A DNA stretch of 64,000 nucleotides, taken from Flavobacterium taihuense (GTDB lineage Bacteria > Bacteroidota > Bacteroidia > Flavobacteriales > Flavobacteriaceae). A program made the position numbers and the translations under genes. The stretch is from the NCBI RefSeq assembly GCF_019351435.1, contig NZ_JAHWYN010000007.1:1-64000 (forward strand), given 5' to 3'. Of this stretch, positions 44,814 to 53,552 are shown in pieces (within the stretch, counting starts at the first letter, position 1; each line of letters begins with the position of its first letter). Under the pieces are notes generated by a model that was not told the DNA's origin, made no database searches, and saw only the letters and a list, made by a program, of their open reading frames with translations.

Positions 44814-45824
44814 ATGACGCACGAATTTCTTAAAATAATAGACTCATACAAAAGGGCTAGCAAAAAGAATTTTCGAACAGTTCTTGCTACAATTGTTCAT
44901 GTAGAGGGCTCATCCTATCGCAAGGAAGGAACCCAAATGCTTATTGATGAATGTCAAAACATTACAGGCGCCTTAAGCGGTGGTTGTGTAGAACAAGAAG
45001 TTATCAGGCAATCCAGCAGCGTCTTTTCTTCCAATTGTCCAAAGGTTTTTAAATACGATGGACGTTTTCGATTAGGCTGCGAAGGAAGTATTTATATTTT
45101 AATTGAATTATTTCATCCAAACGAAAAACTCCTCAATTTAATAGAAGATGCTATCCAGCAAAGACAACCGTTTTTTTTGTCCTGCTCTTTCGTGAAAGAT
45201 GAAATAAGTAAACCAGGTTTTGGAACTTCTTTTAAATTCAAAGACACTATAATTTATAATTCCGATTATGAGGAACGCTCAAATAATCAAGTTTTTGAAC
45301 AAAAAATACAACCTCTAAACAGATTATGCCTCTTTGGAATAGAACATGATTCGAATAAATTAAGCCAATTGGCAGCATTCTTAGGTTGGGAAGTCATAGT
45401 CATAGGTTCTGAATATAGTACTGTAAATAGTAGCGATTTTCCATTTGCAAAATCGGTTTTGACAGTCAAACCAGAAGATCTGGATCAAGGTTTATTTTGC
45501 AAGAACACTGCCGTTGTAGTCATGAGCCATAATTACTCGAAAGATTTACGCTTTTTACTCCATATTATAAGTTCAAAAGTGAGATATATTGGTCTTCTTG
45601 GCCCAGTTCACCGCAGGGAAAAACTTCTCAATGCAATCCTTGATACTGATACGCTTCTTGATGATAGTATCTTTGACAAAATTCACGGACCGGTTGGATT
45701 ACCTATTGGAAGTCAAACCCCAGAAGAAATAGCATTATCGATAATGGCAGAAATCACCAGTGTTTTTAAAATCAACTTAAAAAATAGCACTGAGAATCAA
45801 GGACTCAAATGTACTGTTGAATAG
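44814..45824 (+). CDS. xdhC: XdhC-family molybdenum cofactor insertion protein
   Basis: 336 residues. The N-terminal XdhC/CoxI domain (TVLATIVHVEGSSYRKEGTQMLID; GALSGGCVEQEVI) and C-terminal Rossmann part (LFGIEHDSNKLSQLAAFLGWEVIVIG; YIGLLGPVHRREKLL; IHGPVGLPIGSQTPEEIALSIMAEI) match XdhC, which binds molybdopterin and inserts the sulfurated cofactor into xanthine dehydrogenase-type enzymes. Its presence 31 bases behind the phosphoesterase gene supports one functional cluster from 35687 to 45824 and supports a Moco-bearing enzyme upstream. Confidence 0.92.
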   Translation: MTHEFLKIIDSYKRASKKNFRTVLATIVHVEGSSYRKEGTQMLIDECQNITGALSGGCVEQEVIRQSSSVFSSNCPKVFKYDGRFRLGCEGSIYILIELFHPNEKLLNLIEDAIQQRQPFFLSCSFVKDEISKPGFGTSFKFKDTIIYNSDYEERSNNQVFEQKIQPLNRLCLFGIEHDSNKLSQLAAFLGWEVIVIGSEYSTVNSSDFPFAKSVLTVKPEDLDQGLFCKNTAVVVMSHNYSKDLRFLLHIISSKVRYIGLLGPVHRREKLLNAILDTDTLLDDSIFDKIHGPVGLPIGSQTPEEIALSIMAEITSVFKINLKNSTENQGLKCTVE

Positions 45825-45950
45825 CTGGAATAATCTGATAATTTGTTTAAATTTGTAACCAAAAAATATAAGGACTACATTGCAGACAAGACATTCAAAA
45901 TTATCTAAATTAATTTAGTCCGAAAACCAGTTTAAGCAAATTCTCAAAAT

Positions 45951-46403
45951 ATGCCCACCATTAGACGAACAACTTCCGAAAATACCGATTTTAAAAACCT
46001 AGTTGTTTTACTCGATGTAGATTTGAAAATAAAAGATGGCGAAGAACATGATTTTTATTCGCAATACAACAAATTGGACACCATCAACAATGTTGTAGTT
46101 TGTTATCAAGATGAAATAGCCATTGGGTGTGGTGCTTTCAAGGAATTTGATTTGAATACTGTCGAAATAAAAAGAATGTTCGTTCATTCAAATTTTCGAG
46201 GAAAAGGAGTTGCCCGTACAGTCTTGGCAGCATTAGAAGTCTGGGCTAGTGAACTTAATTATACAGATTGTGTTCTGGAAACCGGCACAAACAATCCCCA
46301 AGCCATTGCATTGTACCACAAATCAGGTTATGAGATAATCCCTAATTATGGCCAATATGAAAATATTAAGAACAGTGTTTGCTTAAAAAAATCCATTCGA
46401 TAA
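45951..46403 (+). CDS. GNAT-family N-acetyltransferase
   Basis: 150 residues with the acetyl-CoA binding block FVHSNFRGKGVARTVLAALE (near 82-101) and a C-terminal IALYHKSGYEIIPNYGQY. It is a cytoplasmic enzyme; the substrate is unknown. The effector-binding gene starts 9 bases after its stop, so the two are likely co-transcribed. Confidence 0.9.
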   Translation: MPTIRRTTSENTDFKNLVVLLDVDLKIKDGEEHDFYSQYNKLDTINNVVVCYQDEIAIGCGAFKEFDLNTVEIKRMFVHSNFRGKGVARTVLAALEVWASELNYTDCVLETGTNNPQAIALYHKSGYEIIPNYGQYENIKNSVCLKKSIR

Positions 46404-46412
46404 ATAATTAAA

Positions 46413-46886
46413 ATGAGCCCCCGAATTGAAATTTTATCCGAAAAAAAATTAATTGGAAAACATATTAAAACGTCGCTTGCAAATAACAAAACTTCAGAGT
46501 TATGGCAAAGTTTCATGCCAAAACGTGGCGAAATTCAAAATATCATAAGTTCAGATCTATTCGCAATACAAGTATACAACCCAACCTATTTTGAAGCGTT
46601 CAATCCCATTTCTGTATTTGAAAAATGGGCTACACTTGAGGTTACTGACTTTGAAAATATTCCTATTGAGATGGAATCTTTCACTTTGTCGGGTGGACTT
46701 TATGCCATTTTCGAACATAAAGGGCATAGTATTGAAATTTTTGATCATATATTCAGAGATTGGATTCCCAATTCAAAATATGATTTAGACCATAGACCCC
46801 ATTTTGAAATTTTGGGAGCTAAATATAAAAAAGAAGACCCAAACTCAGAAGAAGAAATTTGGATTCCAATTAAAGAGAAATTATAA
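46413..46886 (+). CDS. GyrI-like/AraC effector-binding-domain protein
   Basis: 157 residues of the SOUL/GyrI-like small-molecule-binding fold: a start MSPRIEILSEKKLIGKHIKTSLANNKTSELWQSFMPKRGEI, a middle KWATLEVTDFENIPIEMESFTLSGGLYAIFEHKG, and a C-terminal DHRPHFEILGAKYKKEDPNSEEEIWIPI. No DNA-binding domain is attached. Such stand-alone proteins bind hydrophobic or cationic compounds, and some hydrolyse them. It lies upstream of the TetR efflux operon on the same strand but is separated from it by 223 bases with a separate promoter. Confidence 0.85.
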   Translation: MSPRIEILSEKKLIGKHIKTSLANNKTSELWQSFMPKRGEIQNIISSDLFAIQVYNPTYFEAFNPISVFEKWATLEVTDFENIPIEMESFTLSGGLYAIFEHKGHSIEIFDHIFRDWIPNSKYDLDHRPHFEILGAKYKKEDPNSEEEIWIPIKEKL

Positions 46887-47050
46887 CGCTTAACCAAAAA
46901 TAAAGACTCTTTTTTTGTTGAATTATTTCTAAAAAAACTAAAAAAACATTTCTTCTTCAAAATTCAAATTCCCATTTATTTTAGTCTAAACCTCAAGTTT
47001 AACTGCAACTCATCTCTGTTATTAATTGTTAAAAATAAGTTAAAATAAAA

Positions 47051-47088
47051 TTAAACAATCGTTTAATTTAAACAGTTGTTTAATTTTG
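47051..47088 (+). promoter_or_regulatory. Tandem TetR operators overlapping the -7 box
   Basis: TTAAACAATCGTTTAA (47051-47066) and TTAAACAGTTGTTTAA (47068-47083) are two copies of TTAAAC-N4-GTTTAA one base apart, centred 17 bases apart. The second overlaps the -7 box TAATTTTG (47081-47088). Binding would block transcription of the tetR-tolC-hlyD-mfs operon. The promoter position also shows that the TTG at 47086 cannot be the start of the TetR protein, because it lies upstream of the transcription start. Confidence 0.8.
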
Positions 47089-47109
47089 TTTCGAATTAAA
47101 AAGACACCA

Positions 47110-47736
47110 TTGAAAACGGATTTTAACGAAAAACAAATTCAAATTTTGCAAGTGGCCGAAAAGCTATTTGCTGAAAAAGGATTTGACGGGACATCGATAC
47201 GAGACATTGCCAAGGAAGCCAAAATAAATATTGCCATGGTTTCCTATTATTTTGGTTCCAAGGAACAATTATTGGAATCCATTATTTTAAACCGCATCAC
47301 AGATATTAAATTGCAGTTGGACATTTTGACTCTAGAAAAATTAGATCCACTTGAAAAAATACATAAGCTTATAGCTCTTTATATAGATAAAATTAACAGC
47401 AATAGATGCATCTACAAAATCATGCATTTTGAATTTTCCTCAAGCCAAAGAGTTATCAACCTTCAAGCTTTTACAGATTTAAAGAAAGGAAATTTAAAAT
47501 CAATAGAATCCATTATCCAAGATGGACAAGAAAAGGGAATTTTCAAGAAAGACATTGTTGTTCCACTCCTTACGACAACTATTCTAGGCACCTATTTCCA
47601 TTTTCATTTGAATAGACCATTTTATGAAAATCTTTTACACTTGAACACCGAAGAAGAATACAATACCTATATAAAAACAACTCTTACAATGCACATTCAA
47701 CAAACCATTAAAGCCCTCTTGACATATGAAAGTTAG
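47110..47736 (+). CDS. TetR-family transcriptional repressor
   Basis: 208 residues from a TTG start at 47110 (KTDFNEKQIQILQVAEKLF follows), chosen because the promoter -7 box occupies 47081-47088 and no ATG exists in frame before residue 40. The N-terminal HTH is standard TetR (GFDGTSIRDIAKEAKINIAMVSYYFGSKEQLL, about 22-53), with a C-terminal helical ligand domain. It heads a drug-efflux operon whose tolC-like gene overlaps its 3' end by 11 bases, and probably represses it from the tandem operators upstream. Confidence 0.88.
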   Translation: MKTDFNEKQIQILQVAEKLFAEKGFDGTSIRDIAKEAKINIAMVSYYFGSKEQLLESIILNRITDIKLQLDILTLEKLDPLEKIHKLIALYIDKINSNRCIYKIMHFEFSSSQRVINLQAFTDLKKGNLKSIESIIQDGQEKGIFKKDIVVPLLTTTILGTYFHFHLNRPFYENLLHLNTEEEYNTYIKTTLTMHIQQTIKALLTYES

Positions 47737-49045
47737 TTATTTTATGCTATTTGGAGGTTTCCTTATTGGGATCTCATCCATAAATGCCCAAGACAAAACC
47801 AATTTAAAGCTGGAAGAGGCTATACAATTGGCTTGGACAAAAAGTAATGAAATTTCATTGGCCAACACCAAAGTGGAAACCAAGAAACAAGAATTACAAT
47901 CGGCTAAGAACAATCAATACCCCGATTTTAAAATTACAGGACAATATCTTCGTTTAACAAAAGCAACTGTGGACTTAAAAATTGATGCAGGGTCGGCAGT
48001 TCTGCCAGTTCCTGATCAATTGCTTATTGGTCAAGCGAGTTTGAAAGTACCTGTATTTGTAGGAATGAAAATTCAAAATGGCATAAAACTTCAGGATAAT
48101 TTGTACCAAGCTGAAAATGCGATGGCCTCTCAAACCAAAGAAGATGTGACAATGAGAGTCATAGACTATTATGCAAATTTATACAAAGCACAAAGAACGA
48201 TCGAATTATTAAAGGAAAATCAAAAAAGTGCCGAACAACGTGTAACTGACTTTACAGCTTTAGAAAAAAACGGAATCATCCCTAGAAATGATTTATTGAA
48301 GTCTCAACTTCAAGTTTCTAAAATTCAGTTGACACTTGATGAAGCCTTAAACAATGAAAAAATAATCAATTACTATCTGGTTACTTTGTTGAAACTACCA
48401 ACAGAAACAAAACTAGTAGTATACGAAAATGATTTGATTAACTTTCCTAAAAACGCTATTCCTACTGATGAGCAGCCTGCTTTTCAAAATCGCAAAGATT
48501 TGGCAGCAATGCAATATCAAGAAAAAGCAACTCAAAACAATATTAAAATGGCCAAAGGTGACTACTACCCTAATGTTGCTTTGGTAGGAGGCTATGCTGC
48601 TTTGAACCTAAACAATATTATTACGTTAGAAAACGCAATGTTTTTTGGAGTTGGTTTATCCTATGATATTAGTGGTATTCTTAAAAATGGTACTCAAGTA
48701 AAAATTGCTGAAAGTAAAGCAATTGAGGTAAAAACTTCAGAAGAACTATTAAAAGATAATATTAGAGTTCAAGTACAACAAGCGATTACCAATTATGATT
48801 TGGCCGTTAAACAAAATATTGTTTACAACCAAGCTGTTGAACAAGCTTCGGAAAATTACCGAATTGTAAAAGACAAATACGAAAACGGACTTTCGGATAC
48901 TAATGATTTACTGGAAGCTGATGTAGAGCAGCTGAAATCAAAAATAAGCGAAACCATTGCTAAAGTTGATGTTATTCAAAAATATTACGAGTTACTTTCA
49001 GTCACTGGTCAACTATCACAAACCTTCAACCTTTCAAAAATATAA
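47726..49045 (+). CDS. TolC-family outer-membrane efflux protein
   Basis: 439 residues: signal peptide (about 1-21, ending INAQ), then the two OEP repeats with long helices (KLEEAIQLAWTKSNEISLANTKVE; GIIPRNDLLKSQLQVSKIQLTL; YENGLSDTNDLLEADVEQLKS). It overlaps the TetR gene by 11 bases and is followed after 14 bases by the HlyD-like gene. It would be the outer-membrane duct of a tripartite MFS pump and is paralogous in fold to the gene at 6106. Confidence 0.93.
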   Translation: MKVSYFMLFGGFLIGISSINAQDKTNLKLEEAIQLAWTKSNEISLANTKVETKKQELQSAKNNQYPDFKITGQYLRLTKATVDLKIDAGSAVLPVPDQLLIGQASLKVPVFVGMKIQNGIKLQDNLYQAENAMASQTKEDVTMRVIDYYANLYKAQRTIELLKENQKSAEQRVTDFTALEKNGIIPRNDLLKSQLQVSKIQLTLDEALNNEKIINYYLVTLLKLPTETKLVVYENDLINFPKNAIPTDEQPAFQNRKDLAAMQYQEKATQNNIKMAKGDYYPNVALVGGYAALNLNNIITLENAMFFGVGLSYDISGILKNGTQVKIAESKAIEVKTSEELLKDNIRVQVQQAITNYDLAVKQNIVYNQAVEQASENYRIVKDKYENGLSDTNDLLEADVEQLKSKISETIAKVDVIQKYYELLSVTGQLSQTFNLSKI

Positions 49046-49059
49046 CCACTACCAATATC

Positions 49060-50139
49060 ATGGAAAAGAAAAAAACAAACGCCAAATTCATTATAATCCT
49101 ATTGGTTTTGATCCTAGCAGGAGGAACTTACGGAATTTCAAAATACATCCATTCTCAAGGACATGAAGAAACAGATGATGCCCAGATAGAGAAAAACATG
49201 AATCCGATAATCCCGAGGGTTTCGGGATATATCAGCAAAGTGTATGTTAAAGACAATGACTATGTAAAAAAAGGAGATACTTTATTTACTATCGACAAAA
49301 GAGACTACCAATTAAAAATAGAAGAAGCAAGTGCTGCTTTTATAGCTGCAGAAGGTGGATTTGAAGTAGCCAAAGAAGATATTGGAAGTTCATTAGCAAG
49401 TATTGCTGTTTCGGATGCCAATGTACAATCAGCAGGAGGAAATATTGAAACTGCAAAAATTAGATTGGGAAGAGCAACCAGTGATTATGTTCGCTACGAA
49501 AATTTATACAAAAATCATTCAATTACCAAACAACAGTACGAACAAGCATTGGCAGCCAAACAAGAAGCGGAAAGCCAAGTACGTATTTTACAACAACAAG
49601 AAAAAGCAAGTGCTTTTCAAAAAACAGTAATTGAAGCAAAATCAAGAGTTTCTAACAAACAAACAGATGTTGCTGCCGCCAATATCAAAAAAGCAAAAGC
49701 ATTACTTGAAGTAGCTCAGTTAAACTTGACTTACACAGTTGTAACCGCAGCTATTGACGGACAAGTTTCAAAAATAGACATTCAACCAGGACAATTGGTT
49801 CAACAAGGGCAATCTTTATTTTATATCATCAATAACAATGAAGCATGGGTTGTGGCGAATTTTAAAGAAACACAATTAAACAAAATGGTTATCGGTCAAA
49901 AAGTAACGGTAAAAGTAGATGCTTATCCTGATTACGATTTTGAAGGAACGCTTACTTCATTTTCACCAGCAACTGGATCTCGTTTTTCATTGCTTCCGCC
50001 TGACAATGCAACAGGAAATTTTGTAAAAACAATTCAAAGATTGCCTGTCAAAATAAGTTTGAATGCCTCAAACGATCCTGAAAAAATTAAATTGCTTCGC
50101 CCAGGTATGAACGCTGATGTAGATGTTCATTTGAAATAA
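49060..50139 (+). CDS. HlyD/EmrA-family membrane fusion protein
   Basis: 359 residues. One N-terminal membrane anchor (about 7-25) is followed by a lipoyl half (NPIIPRVSGYISKVYVKDNDYVKKGDTLF), a long coiled-coil hairpin (about 80-200), the second lipoyl half (LTYTVVTAAIDGQVSKIDIQPGQLVQQGQSL) and a beta-barrel (VVANFKETQLNKMVIGQKVTVKVDAYPDYDFEGTLTSFSPATGS, a block typical of EmrA). It links the MFS pump to the TolC-like protein. Confidence 0.93.
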   Translation: MEKKKTNAKFIIILLVLILAGGTYGISKYIHSQGHEETDDAQIEKNMNPIIPRVSGYISKVYVKDNDYVKKGDTLFTIDKRDYQLKIEEASAAFIAAEGGFEVAKEDIGSSLASIAVSDANVQSAGGNIETAKIRLGRATSDYVRYENLYKNHSITKQQYEQALAAKQEAESQVRILQQQEKASAFQKTVIEAKSRVSNKQTDVAAANIKKAKALLEVAQLNLTYTVVTAAIDGQVSKIDIQPGQLVQQGQSLFYIINNNEAWVVANFKETQLNKMVIGQKVTVKVDAYPDYDFEGTLTSFSPATGSRFSLLPPDNATGNFVKTIQRLPVKISLNASNDPEKIKLLRPGMNADVDVHLK

Positions 50140-50197
50140 TAAGTTTTAGAAAAAACTTATTAAAGGAATTTAAACCATTACTTATTAAAAATTCAAA

Positions 50198-51781
50198 ATG
50201 GTACAAAACCAAGAAGACGATTTAGTAGAATACGGCATCAATAGGGTCATCATCACGATAACCTGTATCATGTGTGCTTTGCTCGAAATTGTAGACACTA
50301 CGATTGTAAACGTAGCCCTAAATAATATGAGAGGTAGCCTCGGTGCTACCTTAACCGATGTGGCTTGGGTAATTACTGCGTATGCTATTGCAAACGTAAT
50401 TGTAATCCCAATGACGAGTTGGTTGTCACAGCAATTTGGACGACGCAATTACTTTGCAACATCCATTGTTATTTTTACAGTGGCTTCCTTTTTGTGCGGA
50501 AATGCCACCAATATTTGGGAGTTGGTAGCTTTTCGATTCATACAAGGTTTGGGAGGAGGTGCTTTGTTAGTAACCGCACAAACCATTATCACTGAAAGTT
50601 ATCCCGTTGCCAAAAGAGGAATGGCACAGGCCATTTACGGAATGGGAGTTATTGTTGGACCAACATTGGGACCGCCATTAGGAGGTTATATTGTGGATCA
50701 TTTTTCATGGCCTTTCATTTTTTACATCAACATTCCAATTGGTATTATTGCTACTTTACTAACCATTGGCTATGTAAAGAGCCCAAAATATGGAGACAAA
50801 CTAAAAGCAAACCAAGTTGATTGGTGGGGAATTGCACTCTTGGCCACTTTCATAGGTTCTTTACAATTTGTTTTAGAACACGGGCAACAGGACGATTGGT
50901 TCAATGATAGCTTAATTGTGACCTTAAGTGTAGTTTTTGTCTTTGGTTTAGTGCTTTTTATATGGCGAGAACTTGTCTATAAACATCCTATCGTGAATTT
51001 AAAAGTATTAAAAGACACCAACCTTAGAATTGGAACCGTCATGTCTTTTATTATGGGATTCGGATTGTATGGATCGACATTTATCATTCCAATATACACC
51101 CAATCTATATTAGGATGGACAGCTACAGATGCCGGTTTATTGTTAATCCCAAGTTCGATAACAACGGGTATTATGATGCCTTTTATAGGTAAAATGATTC
51201 AGCGTGGCATCCCACAAGCTTATATGGTTGCAGTAGGATTCCTGATATTTTTCCTTTTTACCTTTTTGATGCGTGGTGTAATGACACCAGACACTGGCGT
51301 TGAACACATGTTTTGGCCATTAATTCTGAGAGGTGTAGGTTTGGGATTACTATTTGTACCTATTACCACTTTGTCATTGTCTACTCTAAAAGGGAAACAT
51401 ATTGGTGAAGGTGCTGCCTTTACAGGAATGATGAGACAATTGGGAGGTTCTTTCGGTATTGCCATCATTACCACTTATCTCACTAGACTTAATCAGGAAC
51501 ATCGCGTGAATTTAATATCCTATCTTGACCAGTCATCTTATAAAGTACAACAAACAGTTCATCAATTACAAATGGGTTTTATGTCCAAAGGATATACTGC
51601 CAATGAAGCGTTGTCTAAAGCTTACAAAGTACTTGAACTGAAAGTAATGTCACAAAGCTCCGTATTATCATTTATGGATATTTTTATGTATCTCGGGATT
51701 CTATTCTTACTGTGTATTCCTTTTATCCTTTTGATCAAAAAAGGAAAAAATAAAATTGATCCATCCGAGGCAATGCATTAA
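50198..51781 (+). CDS. DHA2-family MFS drug exporter (EmrB-like)
   Basis: 527 residues with 14 predicted membrane segments, the DHA2 topology. DTTIVNVALNNMRGSLGAT in helix 1 (family motif D1), SWLSQQFGRRNYFATS (motif A) and YGMGVIVGPTLGPPLGGYIVDHFSWPFIFYINIPIG (motif C region) are clear. It forms an EmrAB-TolC type tripartite pump with the two genes upstream. Substrates are unknown but probably amphipathic compounds that induce the TetR regulator. Confidence 0.95.
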   Translation: MVQNQEDDLVEYGINRVIITITCIMCALLEIVDTTIVNVALNNMRGSLGATLTDVAWVITAYAIANVIVIPMTSWLSQQFGRRNYFATSIVIFTVASFLCGNATNIWELVAFRFIQGLGGGALLVTAQTIITESYPVAKRGMAQAIYGMGVIVGPTLGPPLGGYIVDHFSWPFIFYINIPIGIIATLLTIGYVKSPKYGDKLKANQVDWWGIALLATFIGSLQFVLEHGQQDDWFNDSLIVTLSVVFVFGLVLFIWRELVYKHPIVNLKVLKDTNLRIGTVMSFIMGFGLYGSTFIIPIYTQSILGWTATDAGLLLIPSSITTGIMMPFIGKMIQRGIPQAYMVAVGFLIFFLFTFLMRGVMTPDTGVEHMFWPLILRGVGLGLLFVPITTLSLSTLKGKHIGEGAAFTGMMRQLGGSFGIAIITTYLTRLNQEHRVNLISYLDQSSYKVQQTVHQLQMGFMSKGYTANEALSKAYKVLELKVMSQSSVLSFMDIFMYLGILFLLCIPFILLIKKGKNKIDPSEAMH

Positions 51782-51831
51782 GATTACAGAATTTAGATTG
51801 CAGAAGGCAGAATTGAGTTTTCTAATAATTA

Positions 51832-51950
51832 GGAGCAGAAAAATTAGGCGTTTTCAGTCGGCATTGGTCCCGCTATTAGCTTCAATCTTGTAAGCCGAAC
51901 ACCGGCTCACAAGGATTTCCACTGCTATCGGGGCTAAAGGACAAGATTTT
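51832..51950. repeat. REP-like intergenic element, type B (forward orientation)
   Basis: GGAGCAGAAAAATTAGGC at the left and TATCGGGGCTAAAGG at the right match the reverse strand of 43050-43185. The centre carries a different hairpin (TTGTAAGCCG-AACAC-CGGCTCACAA, about 51888-51912). Its GGATTTCCACTGCTATC also resembles the minus strand of 8666-8787 (GGATTTCCACTATTATC), so types A and B are related. A sequence of GCAGA-type short repeats (51782-51820) precedes it. Confidence 0.7.
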
Positions 51951-52000
51951 GCTTTTTTGCGAACTTTAGGAACGAAAAAAATTAACAACTTCAAATTATA

Positions 52001-52048
52001 AAAAAACTCTGAATTTCACTTATTAATCAGTGAAATTCAGAGTTTTTT
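52001..52048. terminator. Bidirectional terminator between convergent genes
   Basis: AAAAAACTCTGAATTTCACT (52001-52020) pairs perfectly over 20 bases with 52029-52048 around an 8-base loop, with A and T tracts on both sides. It serves both the efflux operon and the convergent yaaA gene. Confidence 0.93.
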
Positions 52049-52099
52049 TTGCTTTCTCTATAATCTGAAATCTGTTACCTGCTAACTGCTAACTAAATT

Positions 52100-52858
52100 C
52101 TATCTCGTAAAAACCAAGTTATTCCCTTTCGACAAATTAGCATCAAACTGATATCCTTCATAATTGAATCCTTTTAAATCGTCAAGGGTTTGTGCATTGG
52201 TGTCCAAAATATAGCGTACCATCAATCCCCTAGCCTTCTTAGCAAAAAAGCTGATTATTTTCAGATTCCCATCCTTATAATCCTTAAATTCCGGAGTAAT
52301 AACAGGAACTTTCAAAGCCTTCACATCCACTGCCGAGAAATATTCGTTGCTCGCCAAATTGATAAACAACTCCCCTTTTTTAAGTTCTTTGTTCAGTGAA
52401 CTGGTGATGTTTTTTTTCCAAAACTCATATAAGTTTTTGCTTTCGCCAATAGGCAGTTTCGTTCCCATTTCAAGACGATAAGGTTGAATTAAATCCAATG
52501 GTTTCAAATAACCATACAAACCTGATAAAATTCGTAAACTATCTTGAAGCTGTTCTAATTTATCTATCGGAATCGAGTAAGCATCCAATCCTGTATAGAC
52601 ATCGCCATCAAAAGCATATACTGCCGGACGCGCATTTTCGGGAGTAAAAGGAGTTTTCCAATCCTGGTTGCGTTTCCAATTCAAATCGGCTAATTTATCT
52701 GAAATCGACATCAATTCCGATAAGCTTTTAGGTGATTGTTGTTTCAAAACTTTATGAACCTGTCTGGATTCCTTTAAAAAAGAAGAGGCTGTATGTTGGG
52801 TTGTTGGTAATTCTTGTTCGAAGTTTAACGATTTGGCAGGAGAGAGTACAATTTTCAT
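52100..52858 (-). CDS. yaaA: Peroxide stress protein YaaA (UPF0246)
   Basis: 252 residues from the ATG at 52858, where the canonical MKIVLSPAKSLNFE begins; a start 25 codons earlier is rejected. Other family blocks are RPAVYAFDGDVYTGLDAYSI, LRILSGLYGYLKPLDLIQPYRLEMGTKL, NLASNEYFSAVD and FFAKKARGLMVRYI. In E. coli YaaA limits free iron and protects DNA during peroxide stress. It stands alone, convergent with the efflux operon. Confidence 0.94.
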   Translation of the reverse strand: MKIVLSPAKSLNFEQELPTTQHTASSFLKESRQVHKVLKQQSPKSLSELMSISDKLADLNWKRNQDWKTPFTPENARPAVYAFDGDVYTGLDAYSIPIDKLEQLQDSLRILSGLYGYLKPLDLIQPYRLEMGTKLPIGESKNLYEFWKKNITSSLNKELKKGELFINLASNEYFSAVDVKALKVPVITPEFKDYKDGNLKIISFFAKKARGLMVRYILDTNAQTLDDLKGFNYEGYQFDANLSKGNNLVFTR

Positions 52859-53027
52859 ATTGGATATGGGCTTTCGAATTCTTTTTATTAGCAATTTCAA
52901 AAGTACAAATTGAAATCTAGAATTCGGAAACAATGAATTGAATTGTTTAATGCAATCATAGATTTTTAAAATGAATGCTATTTATTTTCCTTATTTTTGA
53001 TTTTATAAAGAAATAAAACAGATTGCA

Positions 53028-53552
53028 ATGATTGAAATCAAAAGAGCCCATTTAGAAGACCTTATCACAATACAAAACATAGGCATACAGTGTTTCACCG
53101 AAACTTTCTCGGAGATAAATACTCCAGAAAATATGCAGAAATACCTTCAGGAAAATTTCAACACATCACAATTAACTTTAGAAATAAACAATCCTGATTC
53201 TCCTTTTTACATCGCCTTTTGTGATAACGAACCCGTTGGTTACCTTAAATTAAACCTAAGAAATGCACAAACCGAAACAATAAAAGACGAAACAATCGAA
53301 ATCCAACGCATTTATGTTTTAAAAGCTTTTCACGGAAAAAAAATAGGACAACTATTACTCGACCAAGCCATAAAAGTTGCAGAAGAATATCGTGTCGATT
53401 ATATTTGGCTAGGCGTTTGGGAAGAAAACCATAAGGCTTTACAATTTTATGCCAAAAATGGTTTTGTCACATTCGACAAACATATTTTCATTCTAGGCAA
53501 TGACCAACAAACCGATTTATTAATGAAACTAGCCATAAAAACCAAATTCTAA
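53028..53552 (+). CDS. GNAT-family N-acetyltransferase
   Basis: 174 residues with the acetyl-CoA loop VLKAFHGKKIGQLLLDQAIKVAEE (near 103-126) and the usual C-terminal NHKALQFYAKNGFVTFDKH. Closest in layout to the RimI/spermidine-type GNATs; the substrate is unknown. Its TAA stop shares the final A with the ATG of the MFS gene (TAATG), so the two are translationally coupled. Confidence 0.92.
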   Translation: MIEIKRAHLEDLITIQNIGIQCFTETFSEINTPENMQKYLQENFNTSQLTLEINNPDSPFYIAFCDNEPVGYLKLNLRNAQTETIKDETIEIQRIYVLKAFHGKKIGQLLLDQAIKVAEEYRVDYIWLGVWEENHKALQFYAKNGFVTFDKHIFILGNDQQTDLLMKLAIKTKF

